64,000 bases of DNA. Origin: Daphnia pulex. Taxonomy: Eukaryota > Arthropoda > Branchiopoda > Diplostraca > Daphniidae. The number at the start of each line of letters is the position of its first letter. The first letter of the stretch is position 1. Both the position numbers and the translations under genes were made by a program. Location of the stretch: positions 5,456,001 through 5,520,000 of the forward strand of contig NC_060017.1 in assembly GCF_021134715.1 (NCBI RefSeq), read 5' to 3'. Below the pieces are notes generated by a model that had not been told where the DNA came from, did not search any database, and saw only the letters and a program-made list of their open reading frames with translations. Positions 12,876-39,190 of this stretch are shown in pieces.

Positions 12876-13752
12876 CTGCGGCCCTTTTAATACATTCCCT
12901 CCCTCACAACGTGAGTCGGTACCGATTTCCTCCTCGTCGTCGTCGTTCATATCAAGTCTCGGCAGGCTGCGGCGTGAGCCTGGTCTTAAATATTTCGCCC
13001 TCCCCTCCCCCTCTGACTGGGAATAAATCCGACGTGATTAACCCTTTCGCCTTTTTTTTTAGTTGGACCCGACATTTCAACAGATCCGGTTCGACCCCAT
13101 TTTCTTCGCTGATTGGAATAATGGACTCGATATTATTAAAAACAACCAAGGCACCGTTTGTTCCTTGAAAATTTAAGGCCACATTCTTCTTGTTAAAGAA
13201 TCGCTGGGGTTCTGCCCTCGCCGCCGCCGCCGCCAAGTTTTTTTACGTTCAATTAACAAAAGGCCAAAGAATTCGAAAATTCTTAATCGAAAGTTTTGTC
13301 CGCCCATAAAAATCGAATCAATTCTTCCTATTAAAGGGAAAAAAAAGGAAAAACAAAAATTGCATGGGCATTGCTGGGGATTTTAAGAGGGTAGATGTGT
13401 GTATGAATGAAATAACAACGAGGAGGTACCGGTGTGGCGGCTGGTCCCTCTTGATCATACAATTTTTAATTGCACTTTCCTGGAAGTGTTTAAAAGTTCA
13501 AACATGTTCGAATTTGATTCATTAACCCACAGATAAAGTTGTGGGGTACAAAAACAGGCCTGATCTCCAGACGTTCAACAAACGAGTTATTTAATGAACC
13601 CTAACTGAGTCAACAAAAATGGCAAGAGAAAACAGTTCCAGTCAGAGTCAATCGCATAGCTCAGGAATAATCGTACTCCGTACTATGTCACGATTTAAAA
13701 ACAAAGCAACCAGAGAGTCAAAAAAGGAAGAATAGAGAAACAATTTTCCTAC

Positions 13753-14612
13753 CTTAAAGCCCGGGAAATCCACAGCCAGGCATCTGCAGTTGCTCCATCC
13801 ATCCTCAGAAAAGTTGAATCCACCAGGCGGGATATAGGAAAAGTCTCGTGAATACCCCCACACTCACATGGGTGTACACGTGGACATTTCAAGAACGGGG
13901 AAGAAGAGATCCGTAACTCGACCGACATCCTGGGTAGATACTCCAACTCAAACGGGATGCTGTTTATCTAAATGCAAAATCAAAAATGGGTTACGAAAAA
14001 TATTAACAGAAACTACTAATAAGGAAGGAAAAGTTGAAATGAGACAGTGGGCAAACCCTAATTATTTACAAGCAGGAGAAGTCAAGGTTTCCATGTAATA
14101 CACTGCATTTATGCAAGTCATATTACATCATTAAAATATCTAGCAGACATCACAGGTTAATAAAAGCAACGAAAATCACTACCCAAGCGATGATGGTGAG
14201 GTTGTTGCTGTTGACAGGTAAATACCAGCAGAAGTGAAAACTGGCATATATTTTTTGTAACGATGGCAGGCCTCAAATCTGCACAAAAGAAAAGGGTTAC
14301 ATAGTGCAAACAACCTGCCATGCATCGGCAGGGGGGCTTACATGATGAATGCTAGTCAGGAACTCACAGCATTTCACAAATGTGGAACAGGTTTCTCTTC
14401 AATTTAAGCCCCCATAAGCATTACATTTGTATTCTTAGTTTGATTTACCTGCCAAACGGCATGGCGTGGAGAGCATGGAGAGTCGCGACACCAGTTTCAC
14501 ACGAGACACGACGACCACATTTTTGTAGTTTTATTTGTTGTGCTTTGTTTCGTGCAGCAACGTGTGTACGTTTGCCAAAAAGTATGATGGTTCCGTTTTC
14601 TTTGTAATCTTT
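13753..14612 (-). CDS. Candidate small spliced gene, unknown product
   Basis: Three putative exons can be joined in phase on the - strand: 14462 (or up to 14612) to 14449, 14278-14226, and 13862-13753. Junctions are GGCAG|GTAAAT, a strong acceptor (TTTCTTTTGTGCAG), TGCTG|GTATTT, a weaker acceptor (CATGTGAG), and TTTAAG|GTAGGA. The joined frame reads MPFGRFEACHRYKKY... and later ...YIPPGGFNFSEDGWSNC..., unlike the low-complexity frames nearby. It is open for 50 codons upstream of the first Met. The 3' end is unclear: splicing to an acceptor near 13605 gives an early stop, and one near 13489 gives a longer tail. I do not recognise the protein. The splice sites were chosen by eye and the exons are short, so chance remains likely. 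Confidence 0.25.
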
Positions 14613-17600
14613 TCAACTTTGTCTCTTGTTCCATGCTTGTTTGAAACTTTTCAACAAAGCAGACGACAACTTTTGACTGTTGTTCTACTATGCCCATTAG
14701 CAATCTTTAAGAAATCGATTAAACAATTAAAAATCGACTCTTCCTTTTTTAAAAATCCTTCCCGCTCAAAAACAATCAAAAGCGGTTTTGTGACCCACGA
14801 CATCCGCTGAACTGATCGGGATGATTCTAGTCTCTAAAAATTATTCCTCTTGGCTTCCAAGAGAAAATTATAGACTGGTATCCCGCTGATTGGAATGTGG
14901 ACTTTTGAGCCGACACGACAGAATTTTCGCCGCGCGGCCTTTATTACCGAATAATAATAATAACGATGATACTTAAAACGTCTCGAATGTCGCTATAGAC
15001 GCACAAGAAAAAACTCAGTGTCCTCGAGGGGCATAAGGGGGGAGAAAGGAGAAAAAAAAATGAATGCATAATATATAATAACACGCACATATGGATGAAA
15101 GTGATGGGGCGGAGCTCAGCGTCTCTGTCTTCTCTCCATATTCCAACTGCAACCCAACCAAAAAAACGTATGCGGCGCATTAGTTTGGACAGGAGCCAGA
15201 GTCCGGGAGGAGCTGCCCGGCGCCCCACCAAAAAAAAAATAAATAAAATGATAGAAAAAATGATAGAAAAAAAAAAAAACTTGGAATAATAATAATAATA
15301 GTAAAAGGAAATGATGTATATCGTATAAGTTTCTGAACGAAAACGAGTATAAATGATGAAGCCCTCACACACACAGAGGGGGTAAACAATATTCTTTGTA
15401 TGAACCAAGGATAGTTTTATTTTTTTTTTTGTTTTAGAAAACAAACCGGTTTCTATCAAACAAAAAGGTAGTCGGACCACCTCCATCTTTGATTCTCCTC
15501 AGGCTTCACCCTCCCTCAAGACTTTTTGGAAGGGGGTTTATGTTATTCCAATACAAGACAAAACTGGTAGGGTTCTTTTTCTTTTTCACGTGATGAGCCG
15601 TTCATAACGTCGAGCAGGGTCCTCATTAGTGAACGGTGAAGGACGGGAATGAGGTACCGAGAAGAGCACATTCCCCCCTTTTTTTTATTATTATTATTTT
15701 GGTATGAGCCAAGGGGGTCAAACATCCGCAGTTCATCATAAACGGGAAAACAAAACGCGGGCCATTCATTGGCGTGAAACGACGAGGGCCTTGGATTCCA
15801 ATCGGCTCTCGCACACACGCGCGTCATCACTTGAGAGATGTTGACATCATCAACAGAGACGCGAGAAGAAGAAATGCGCACTCGACTGGGGAAAAAATTT
15901 TCTTTTTACGACATCACGACGGGACGAGGTGAAGGACGAAACGAGACAACATCCATTCCAGCGTCCGCCCATTTACGGCGCAGGAGTTTTTTTTTTTTTT
16001 ACCAAGAAGAAACAAAAAAGAACGAACGAACGAACGAACTCCGGGTGGTTTCGGCAAACAACGTTTCAACTCATTCCGCGTTGCGTTCGCTCCTTCTGTC
16101 GCCCCTTTTCTTCTCGTCTAGTGCTCGGCGTGAATACCAAATGAACGTTTCAGCCACTTTGGAAATGCCATCACGGTCCATCCGTCTTTAAAAATTTTTA
16201 AAATAAAATAAAAGAAACTTTTTGTAAAAAGAAATATTAAATAAAGTGATGAACGAAATTTCGAATTTTTGTAAGATATATTTTTTGTATCATCTTATTT
16301 TTTTGTTGTTGTCTTCATTTGGAACATTTTTCATTTAATAGCATTTTTGTCGCGTTTTCTTTTTGCTGATTCGTTTCTCTCTCGTCTGTTTTATTTATTT
16401 TTTTTATTTTTTGGAGGGGATTTTATTTTTAATTGATTTTGTTCGGAGGAGGAAATTAATTGCATGCACATATTTCTTGGTGTGAAGATCGAGAGGATCA
16501 CGACTTTGCAACACAGAGAGAGAGAGAGAGGATAAGAATATGGTCAACGGTATACGAAAAATAAAACGAAAAGGAAAAAAGGGGTTTTATAAAATAGAAA
16601 CAAATGAAGCCACGAAATATTTCATTTGATCAAATTAAAGGCGGGCGAAACAAAAACAACAAGGATCGACACAAGACGAAAAATCAAAGAAAACAAACTC
16701 GAAATCAAACGAAAGTGAACACAATCGTCGCTCGCAAATATTTTCTTCCCCCATGATTTCATTAATGAACAGAATTCAGAAGGTGGTATATTACTACTAA
16801 CTTTATTAGTGGGGAGGAGGGAGCTGTTGTTTTTTTTTTTAATTATTATTATTTTGTGCTGGAAGTCAATTTGTGTTTTTCGGGGGTGTTGGATCTGAAG
16901 GAAAAATAAAAAAGTGGGGGGTGGAAGAAAATGCAAGTTAACGTGGGAGGGGATCAAAGGAGGAAACAAATATTTTTCTCTCATCAGCCAGCAGAAAAAG
17001 CATCAGCTCAAAAATGTGTGTGTGTACATAACATATATCATATCGCGCGGTCCACCACAAAAATTTTATATATATAATATATATTTACTTTTGTTTCTTT
17101 TTACTTTTTTTTAATCTCTTCTCCCCATTTTTTTTTTTACTTTGTATTTAATTTCTTTTTTTTTCGTATAAAAATTGTCACAATCCACAAGAGCAAAAGA
17201 AGAATGGCGTCGCCAAAAAATACTAAACAAAATTTGAATACAAACGGATTTTTTCTTTTTAAATAAAGAAGGTTTACAAGCTTTTTTTTCTTTCGCCCTA
17301 AACCGGATTTTCAATAAAGCTGAATATTTTTGTATTTTTTATTTTATTTTTATTTTATTTTACTTTCTGGTTGTTATCCTGTAGTAAGAAGAGAGAAATT
17401 GAAAGGAAGGAAGTAGTGAATGGGGAGAAGAAGAAGAAACTGGAATTCAATAGATTTTCAGAAGTCGGCCCAGTTCTTTTGTTGGCATGGTCGTTCGTCA
17501 ATCAAAAAATTGCTTTTTCGTTCGACATCTTCACACTCTCGGCCATGAAGGATTCTTTCAAAAAAGATGAATAACTAGAAGAGATTGAACTTGTGTCAAA

Positions 17601-18161
17601 CCAGAAAAAAATTTGGGTTGGATTTTTGTGTGTGTGGAGGAGAGAGAGAAAAAAAAAACCAACAGTCAAAGCTTGGGGGGGATACAACGACGAATTTGAC
17701 GAACCTTTTGATAACAAATGTCGTCATTGCGCAACAACGTCAAAGCTCCAACATTGGGGAGATGGGGTGAAAAAAAAGGGATTCAGCAAATACAAGCTCA
17801 TTTCAAACATTGTGTGTGTGGAGGGGGGGAAGACGAGAAAACATAATTATTATCATTATTATTTATTATTGATTTTTTTTTTTTTTTGTGTTTTTAAAAA
17901 ATAACAAATCAATTGCCACACAGAAAAAATTGCTCCGTTTTGCCCAATTTTGGTTGTTAATTTATACTTTTTGTTCGATGTGCGGCGACCGCAGACGCGT
18001 GAATGAAAATTACAATTTCAGAATTTAAAAAAAAAAAGGTTCGCGGGGATAATTCTAATAGAAATAATAATTCCCAAATAAAAATGGCTAACAAAACGAG
18101 AGAAACGACACGCGTGTTTTATATACCAACTTCATGCATCCATTTTGTTGTTGTCGATTTC
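14613..18161. other. Non-coding stretch containing the putative luna 3' UTR
   Basis: A/T-homopolymer-rich DNA with no recognisable gene. The part just below 18162 is presumably the 3' UTR of luna, transcribed leftward. Several reverse-complement AATAAA hexamers occur, one at 17862-17867 about 300 bp past the stop, but AT-richness makes any single one unconvincing. Confidence 0.45.
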
Positions 18162-30819
<12,658 letters not shown>

Positions 30820-33800
30820 TTTGAAGAACTTGTGGGTCTAAATGTCGGGTTAAATATTTGTTTGTTTCACACACACACACAGACACACCGAGAGAGAGAA
30901 CGATGATGAATTTCTTTCACAATTTCAAAAGCAGCGTGACGCTCGAGTGTTGGGATAAAAAGAAACAGCTTGCAAGAGACGAGTGAATCATGCCAGCGAT
31001 GACATCATCGACCGGAATCACGTTGCGCGCATGTTCCGCTCTCTCACGTAAACAACTTATATTTTTTATTGGATTCTCCTTTTACTTTTTTGCACACACA
31101 CACACACAGCACAACACACACACACTGCCTACTTTCCTTTTCGTTCAATGACTTTGTCGAACGATCTAAAAGCAGACGACGCACAGAAGAATGGCCAAGT
31201 TCTTCTTTTCTTTTGATTTCGCTTTGTTGTTTCAAACTGTTGCCCGCAGCACCTCTCACCCAACCGTCACTGTCTACACCGTTCGGATAAGAATGTGGCG
31301 GGAAAAGAACAGGAATTCTTCAAGATGGCGACTCACTAATAAAGGTATACACACACACACACAAAAACAAAACTTCTTTTTTTCTCTCTCCTAAATATAT
31401 ATATATATTTCTAAGACTGTCGAAACGTTTTTCAGACCCAGCACGGAATTTTTCTTTTTTTTACTCTTTGACGAATAAACAAACTCGGTCGTTGTCTCAA
31501 CACTCACACACGCACACACACACGTTTCTCTCGAGTGTGTATACACACACACACACACCGTGGTGTAGGTAAGTTGAGAGAGTAACAAAAGGCTTTTCTT
31601 TTTCTATTTTTTCAAAAAGTTTCGATATATCCACCGGCTGGTTGGTTAGTACATCCACTCGCGACTGACGTTCGCGCCGAACTGAAAAATTGTTTCTGGG
31701 GGGAGCCGAGGGAGAGAATTTGAGAACGAATGCACGTTTGGCCGCTAGTCTGAAAATGGCGCTGACTCGAGTATACTCTGGTTGGTGGCGCCACCACTAC
31801 TGGGTCATCCACCGCGCGGGGATATATTTCTCTCTCTCGTTTCGGAAGGGAAAGGTTTTTTTTTTTTGTATTTTCCTATGTTTTTATCCGGTATTCGTCT
31901 CTTCTTTCCATTCACCCTTCGTTTCTCTTCTTTCTTTTTCCAAGTGGAAACATTTTCTACGTCGTGTGTTGTTGGGTTTTGTGTCTTTTTTCTTTCGTCT
32001 ACTACTACTACGGGCCATTTCGAATTCCATTTCCAAACGAACGGAATAGAACCGGCCGAATCTGAGCATGCTAGCGAAGAATGCAAACATTTAAACCAAC
32101 GAAATGTTTGTTCCTTTTCGGATGGAGAAGCAAAATCGTCTCTATACCGTGAACTAAAAATCCCGAAAGAAAAAACAAAATAATGTCTGTGAATTCTTTT
32201 TTGAAACAGGACTCTCGGAAACGCAACTTTTGTTAGGTACTGCTGCACCGGAGCGATAGGAAATGATCATCATAATAAGAAAGCCTGGGCCAGATTTCGG
32301 GATAGAACGATAGTGGAGTCATCTAGCGATCGATAAATTCGCAGTGTGTCATCGATGTCATCATCAGTCGAGCGTGCCAAAGTGAGTCTAAGAGAAAAAA
32401 GAAAGAATGAATGAACTCATCGCCCCATTTCACTCGTCAATAGCCACCGCACTGTTGCTCGCCCCCATCATCCCATTTTGGAAAAGAAAATTTGTTTTTC
32501 GGCCTAGCAGCTTATTATAAGCTCCTAATGTGATAATGCCGACTGCCAACAGGAAAAAAGAGCCTTTGGAATGCGACTTGTGTTTGCCTTATCGGCTCGG
32601 ACGTGTTTATATTTATACAGTTAAGTCCCGAAAGTTTAAAAAAAAAATGTGTTGGCCGTTTCGTCTTCCACATATAAGAAAATACACACACCAACCCCCA
32701 AAAGGATATATAAATTAGGAGTAATGTCTTATTGATTCTTTATTATTTTACAGCGCCGGACGAAACGGGAGTGAAACAAAAAATTTTAAATAAAACAAAA
32801 TAAATAAATAAAAAGGGAAAAAGGCCCTGAAAAAATAGAAATAAAAACAGAAATAAAACGAGGTTTACTCGAGAGTTTCCTTTCCCTCTGTCTGCTGTGC
32901 TTATAAGCAGCCAAGTGTTCCGTGATAATCGATCGCTGTGAGAACTCTGCTGGAATATTGCCGTCGAGACTGAGACCTCGAGCTAAAAGTTCTCACCATG
33001 CATAAGGACACATACTAGGCGTTCGCACAGATCTTTACAGTCTTATATCCTTAGACTTTATACACATTTTATATGTTCATCGACTGTATATACCGACATC
33101 AATATTTATACAGAAGGACGTTAACAAAAAAAGAGAAAGAAAAACTCTCAAGTGGTAAGGAGGATTTATAGGGGAACCAAAGTGGCTGTGTGCTTAGACG
33201 CATTGAAAATTTGAAATGCGCCGCCTATAATATCCAACAGCGCTGGCTTGTTAACTTTTTTCCTCTCTCTCTCTCTTCTTTTTATAACCAGGTTTACACA
33301 TTACAGACGCACACACTCGTCAAATTTCAAATAGAAGAAGAAAAAGTATTCTTTTATTTATTTGCGGTGGATGAAAATGGCCAATAATCATGTTTCCAAA
33401 GTGTTTTCCAATTTTCAGATTATTTATTATTCAGTTGTGATTTCCCCCGCACAATGACGACAGCGCAGTAGACATGCAAATAAGGGGTGATTCATGCGTC
33501 AATTTCCCCATCCATTGAACCTTTGCATCATTGAACCCCCGCCAACAGTTTATAACGTCCCCGGGAAATGCAAATACCTTAAATGGTTAATTAAAACACG
33601 TAACCGAGAAGGAAAGTATATACAGAAAACCTCTAGCGCATATGCCTCGCTCTTTCTCAATGTTTGTTTGTTGTGGGTGGATGAAATTCTAGTCGCCAGC
33701 AGCCAGCGCAGGATGAGATCACGGATCGGAAGGTTCGGCAAAAGGGGAAAAGAAACACATTCGTGGGAGGAAGTTTCCATTCCAGCATAGTAGGTAAAAA

Positions 33801-35532
33801 TAAATGTTTTAAAAAAAAAGTTTGTTTTCATCGGAAATCCTGCCCGGTACAGTATAATGACTGCCGGTCTCCCTATCAACTAAACAGGAAAAACAGGAAA
33901 TCGACAGTTTATTATTCTCTCATTCGATTTAAAAAAAAAAAAAAGAAACGTTTCTTTTCCGAGCTCATTATGAATGCAAAACTGCTTAACACCAGCAATG
34001 GATCGGCATTCGGCAGTTATTTGGTATTTTTCGAATAACAAATTGTCCTTTGGAGGAGGCAGTATAAGGGGGGAAAAGGGAAAGATAACGATCTGGTATC
34101 ACGTCATCTGGTTTGGAATTCCAACCGTCGAAAAACTCGTCCCTTTAGCCAAAACATTCCACGAAAGACAATTTCACATGTGTAGAAAAACCACCTTCGG
34201 CAATCAATGCCATCAGCATACAAAGCTGCCGAGCTTCTATGACGTCAAATCCCAACGACTCACACGCGATGCTCAACATTTTCGTTTCTCGATAAAACTA
34301 AAAAAAGATTTTTACATAATAATGGCGGAGGAAGTATGTGTGCATCGATATGTGGTCTATAGAGACATTCACGCAACCGAAATATATATACATATAGCCA
34401 AACAGAATGTATTCGGGTAATGTATTATCTAAATCCATGACATGCCAGTGACAAGAATTCAATTTTTTTTTTCTTCTTCATGTAACAATTTCAAATAATG
34501 AGAGAGGGGGAGGGAGCGATAGAACTGGAAGAAAAGGGGTGGTGAACGGCGGACTGATTGCGGATGAGCGAACGGAAAGCTGTTTGATTGCGTCTTTGAT
34601 GCAACAAATAACGACTGTAGTGTGTTATTAAGTGGTTATAGAGTGATCAGGGATAGCAGGGTTTCGTGTATGAACATCAAATACGTTAGGGTCATTCATA
34701 TCGGACAGGTTACTTTGCATTACGCCCCAATATCACCTTTAAGGGGCTATTGAAGACTACTATTTAGCTCTCAACGACTTGATTGCATTTGCATCGAATT
34801 GATTTCTTCATTTGCAACAGCGAACGCTTCCACCCAACCACACACTTGGCCTCGACGACAAATAGACAAGGAATGACTGTCATCCAATTATTCGGTATAT
34901 GCTGAATCACTTAATAAAATTAAGGATGATAATGAACCCAGTTGATTATTTCGGCAAATAGACACCACGACGGCGCAAAGAAAGAAAAACATCTTTCTTT
35001 TCTTTTTTAGTAGAGACGGAAAATGGTAGAAAAGCCAACAAACAACAGGCACTTGAACAAATCCGGTTCTACCAATCAACTCAAGTTGCTCACCCTAAAT
35101 CACCCATGAACTTAAAATTGGAAAGTATGTAGAAAAAGGAAAAAAAAAAAGGAAAAGTAAGACCAGAAGGAAGAGGAAAACAAACAAGCACCATCATTTC
35201 TCTCGAGTAAAAGGGGGGGGGGGGAGACAAGTCAACTTGGGAGAGGGAGGAAACGGGGTAGGCATGGTGTCAGGAAAAACAGCGGACTGGATTCAAAAAC
35301 AAATGCTAGTAGGAAAAAAAAATTGAGGGTCAAATGAGGAAGGATAAACGGAGAAAAATAAACGGAAAAGAACTTGTTCACTTTCCTCTCTGTGAAAATG
35401 ATAATTACATTTGATACGGCCCTCCTTACACATTGTTGAATTATTACAGAGGAAACCTCGATCTGATCGATGCCTTATGGCGCTTCCTTTTTGCGCGCTG
35501 TACCTTGATTTTTGTTTTTGTTCTACAGGTAA
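30820..35532. other. Putative luna upstream region and Arp3 3' flank
   Basis: 4.7 kb between the luna start and the Arp3 stop, both - strand. It should hold the luna promoter, any 5' UTR exons, and the Arp3 3' UTR at its right end. I see (AC)n tracts, homopolymers and an ATCGATAA element near 32328, but no coding domain. An open frame of 148 codons at 33974-34420 has no homology I recognise. Confidence 0.5.
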
Positions 35533-37457
35533 TTATGTCATAGTACCAAACACTGGATTGTGCCTACAAATGCTCGGCCCGTACTCCTCATACGCAGCTT
35601 TAGTGTGACACACTTGATAAAATTCAGGCTGCAAACCGGGGAGAGAAAGCCAAAAAAAAAAAAAAAAAGATAAGTCAGTTAATTTCCTTTCTTACGTAAT
35701 TTATCGCTATCACATACCGTTGAAGCAAGTAGACTTCCACCGAACCATACCGCATAGCGTTGCATGTGGTGCGATACCACTTGAACGTCAATAGGTTTCG
35801 GCTGTAAACCAAGAACAAAAATATTCAATTACAACTATTACGCCAGTTCCTGGATGTGGGAACCGTCGCGTATCCCGTTCAGCCAACCCATTCGACCACA
35901 ACTCTTAAATACAAGTGGAAACTCACCGTCAGTTTGCCTCCACTCAGCTGTTCACTGATTTTGAGCCGAGCGTCGCTAACACGCTTGATATCTCGTTGCA
36001 ACCGCCGACCAAAATCCTTAAACATGGTCGATCCACCCGACAATACGATGTTCTTGTACAATGGCCTCCTCACATCAATAGGGCAGTTTTGAATGACTGT
36101 GTCAACAACTTCTGATATAGGGGTCGTGAAATCGGGGTTGGCAAACTGCAATATCAAAATGAATGAAAACATGATTCGGTCTACAATAGCCAATGCAAAA
36201 TGCAGACGAAAATGAATAAAATCTACCTCTGGGTGAAAGAAAATCTCGGGTCCTAAGAAACGCTCATAGCCAACATCAACGCCAAACGGCTGCTTGGTGA
36301 TGGAATTGAGGCCTTCGAATTTCTGCATCCATTTATTGGGCTCAGCATCGTACTTGGCAAATTCTTTTGCAATATCAGGACAAATGTAACAGTAGCGCTC
36401 TTTAACAGCCTTGGCTGTCTCGAGCGATTGCTCAGGTGGAATGCCAATTTCTCTTTCACGGAGAAGGGATTGAATGAAATAGGTTATGTTGCGACCTGCA
36501 ATTGGGATGTGCTTTATGCAACTTCCAATAACATATCCTTCAGCCTACAAAAATCAAGACAACAATTAGAAAGCGCCCAAATGAAAAGCAAATTATTTAT
36601 AATAATATCAGTTACCACTGGGATCACATGGGTAACACCATCACCACTATCAATCACAATACCAGTCAAGGTTCTTTCACCCAACTGCCTTGAGGTCCAA
36701 GAGGCAGCCAGAGCAAGGACTGCTTGAACAGCTATGTACAGACCGGGAACGTTGAAAGATTCAAACATGATCTCTGCTGTGTACTCCCTGTTTTCCGGGG
36801 TGTTTAAAGGGGGTTCTGTTAGCAAGAAATGGTGGTCTTCTGGTTCTGCTCGCAGATATTTGAATATGCTCTGTTCTAAGAACCGCTCCATAAGGTCCCA
36901 ATCTTCAACAATCCCATGACGTACAGGATACTGCAATGGTAATTAAACCAAAATGAATGATCTGTTTTCAATAATAACTATTTCCACTTGAAAAATAGCT
37001 GAATTGACAAATCTCATAAGTAAGGTGTTTGTTACCAATCATGTAAACAAACTGTCATTTGCATTAAAACTTACTTAAAAATAAGATAATTTAAGTTATG
37101 AATGAAAAAAAGTCATACTTTGACTGAATATCCCCCATTTCCTGCTTCGAGGGCTTCGTCACCAATAAAGAAGTCAAGATCTTCGATTCCCTTTCCTAAC
37201 CTTCTCGAAGCTTGGTCACCAACCTTTGCTGTTTCTTTAATGGCAATGGCTGAAGGTATAATGTATTGAGGCTCTTTATTGCCAGCATAACCAAGCTTGG
37301 AATAACTAAAAAAAAACAAAAATTTATTAGAAGTGTTAACAACCTTTCCAGAATAGGCACACTGAGATGAGATTGCAGTCTGTCAGACAGACCAGACCAA
37401 AGCATATCCTTACCCTGTTCCGATGTCAATCACACAAGCCGGTAATCTTCCGGTCAT
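35533..37457 (-). CDS. Arp3: Actin-related protein 3 (Arp2/3 complex subunit)
   Basis: The protein has 420 aa (human ARP3 is 418) in seven exons: 37457-37414, 37305-37119, 36930-36616, 36544-36227, 36145-35927, 35801-35718 and 35628-35533; every phase closes. The N-terminus [15 protein letters not shown] with YSKLGYAG is the actin-fold phosphate loop 1. [12 protein letters not shown] at 171-182 is phosphate loop 2, and LSGGSTMF at 323-330 is the conserved adenine-side loop. [16 protein letters not shown] and [11 protein letters not shown] are typical of Arp3 rather than actin or Arp2. Arp3 and Arp2 form the actin-like pair in the Arp2/3 complex that nucleates branched actin at membranes. The downstream neighbour (luna) is on the same strand and the kelch gene is divergent. 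No truncation or missing residue was noticed. Confidence 0.97.
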
Positions 37458-37618
37458 TTCACACAATTATTGTTTAAAACCTTTAACACTATTTCTCTGA
37501 TTTAATCCTTATTGTGATTAGACACAGAAATTGTAAACGAAATTAGCTTAATTCGAAACACCGGCAGCGTCTAGAGCGATGAGTGTTCAATCCCCACCCC
37601 TGGCAGTTTCAGACTACG

Positions 37619-37632
37619 GCCACCAGGTGGCA
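37619..37632 (+). promoter_or_regulatory. CTCF-like site upstream of Arp3
   Basis: GCCACCAGGTGGCA contains CCACCAGGTGGCA, a near-perfect match to CCASYAGRKGGCRS, and is itself almost palindromic (an E-box-like CAGGTG is inside). Its position about 160 bp before the Arp3 start codon fits a proximal element. Another factor could equally use it. Confidence 0.3.
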
Positions 37633-39153
37633 ACAGAACTTCCTCTGACAATCTGATAAGGATTTTTTTTCTTTTTTTTTAATGAGACAAACATGGTAAG
37701 GTTATCTTATTTATCATATGCGGAGATAAGGCCATAGTTCAGTTATTCCAATGGTTAATAAACGGTGGACGTTAAAGAAGTAAAACATCCCATAACGATT
37801 GGTAAAATTGAATTGCGCCAGATTTTGAAGACATCTAGCGTGATTTGAATGAATCTGATTGAACTTTTGTGAAATCAGAAGGCAACCATATGTGACGTAA
37901 AAAGAAGTTTTCGTCATAAAAAAAAGATATTTTAAGGAACAATAAAAAAAATTTATGGTCTTGATGAGAAACAGAAAAAAATTTATCCGGAAATCCGGAC
38001 CCTATCCTCACGAGTCGAAGATACCAGATACCCCTGCTCTTTCATCTTTGGTCTAGCAATCAAGTTTGAATTTTCAATTTAAAAAAAAAAAGGGTTGTTT
38101 CCTTTTCATTTTCTTTCCTACCATCTTTTGCTTCCTGCCCTTGAAACCAATTAGATTTTATTGGATGGGGCTTTCGTGGCAACCAACGGTTCAGTAAACG
38201 AGTAACTGGGGATTCTGATTCGGTCTGCAAGTCAAACTCACCATTCTATACACGCGCAAAACTCGCCACAGGCTATTTAAACCGAGACGGTAAATCTACA
38301 GGGGAGCATTTCATTTCAGTACGGCCATTGTGTTTGTACAATGAACATTCTCATCTTTTCCTGCATGACACGGCATTCCAACTAAATTTGAGACAGTCAT
38401 GTTCTATGAGAATATTGACACTAAAAAGAAAAACTTATATCGCTAATATTCTCATTTCTTTATCTTAAAGGAAAATGTTGACTCTGCGTCACACCGCATC
38501 CTAATGGCTTTTGAATTTTAGCCCTCACTTTCGTATCTATCGCTCTATCAGCATATTACTCACACACAGCAATTGCTTTTTTGGGGGGTGACATAATCTT
38601 GCAAACTGTTAAGTACGTTAAAATTACCAGCCAAAGTGACGACAAATTTCAGCAAGTTGGCATATTTAATCCCATAAGCTATACTGACATTTCCCGATTC
38701 TAATGAAGTTGTACAAGAATACTTGAAACTTTCCCTTTGTCCATTCGCCCTACACCGCATATATCTCTCTCAAGTAGTTTCTTTTTAAAAACTCCATGAA
38801 GCAAAAGCGGCGGAAGGAACCACACAGCAACGACGTGACGATTTTTCTTTTAAAAGTCAACTTTATACTCGACTGGGATCGAGTTTTAGTTCACTCAGCT
38901 TAGCTACACCAAAGAGAGCTAATAACGTTCTCTTCTGCCAACGACAGGAAATAGAAATCCTCATTCAGGGCCCGTCAATATCACGTAATAAATATCGCTG
39001 GGCAACGCGCTACAAAAATAGTAGCTTATAAGAACACGGGTATATTGAAAACGGTTTGCTTCCTGTAGGATCAAATGTAACGATCGCCAATTTTTCTTTA
39101 CAGACTTTTAGCACTTTTATGGACTCGTCGTCGGTGCTCTATTTTTACGTACT

Positions 39154-39190
39154 ACACTGATACCTGTATACTATATAAATCTCTTTATAA
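39154..39190 (-). promoter_or_regulatory. Candidate TATA + initiator core promoter, leftward
   Basis: On the - strand TATAAA begins at 39189 and an initiator TATCAGTG has its A at 39158, 31 bp downstream, the textbook spacing. It would transcribe towards Arp3, whose ATG is 1.7 kb away. It could be a distal Arp3 start, an unannotated transcript, or chance. Confidence 0.35.

Larger units (their letters stand above)
3750..13700. other. Long non-coding region rich in simple repeats
   Basis: About 10 kb without a recognisable gene. It contains many purine/pyrimidine tracts, (AG)n, (AC)n, (AAG)n and (CCA)n microsatellites and A/G homopolymers. Open frames of 60-170 codons occur on both strands but have no domain, show homopolymer-derived composition, and are expected by chance in this much DNA. 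One stretch at 4774-4995 (- strand) looks slightly more coding-like and is listed separately. Confidence 0.5.

Noticed and set aside
33974..34420. A 148-codon open frame on the + strand
   Set aside because: No domain, no splice context and no recognisable homology; several frames of this length are expected by chance in 64 kb read in six frames.
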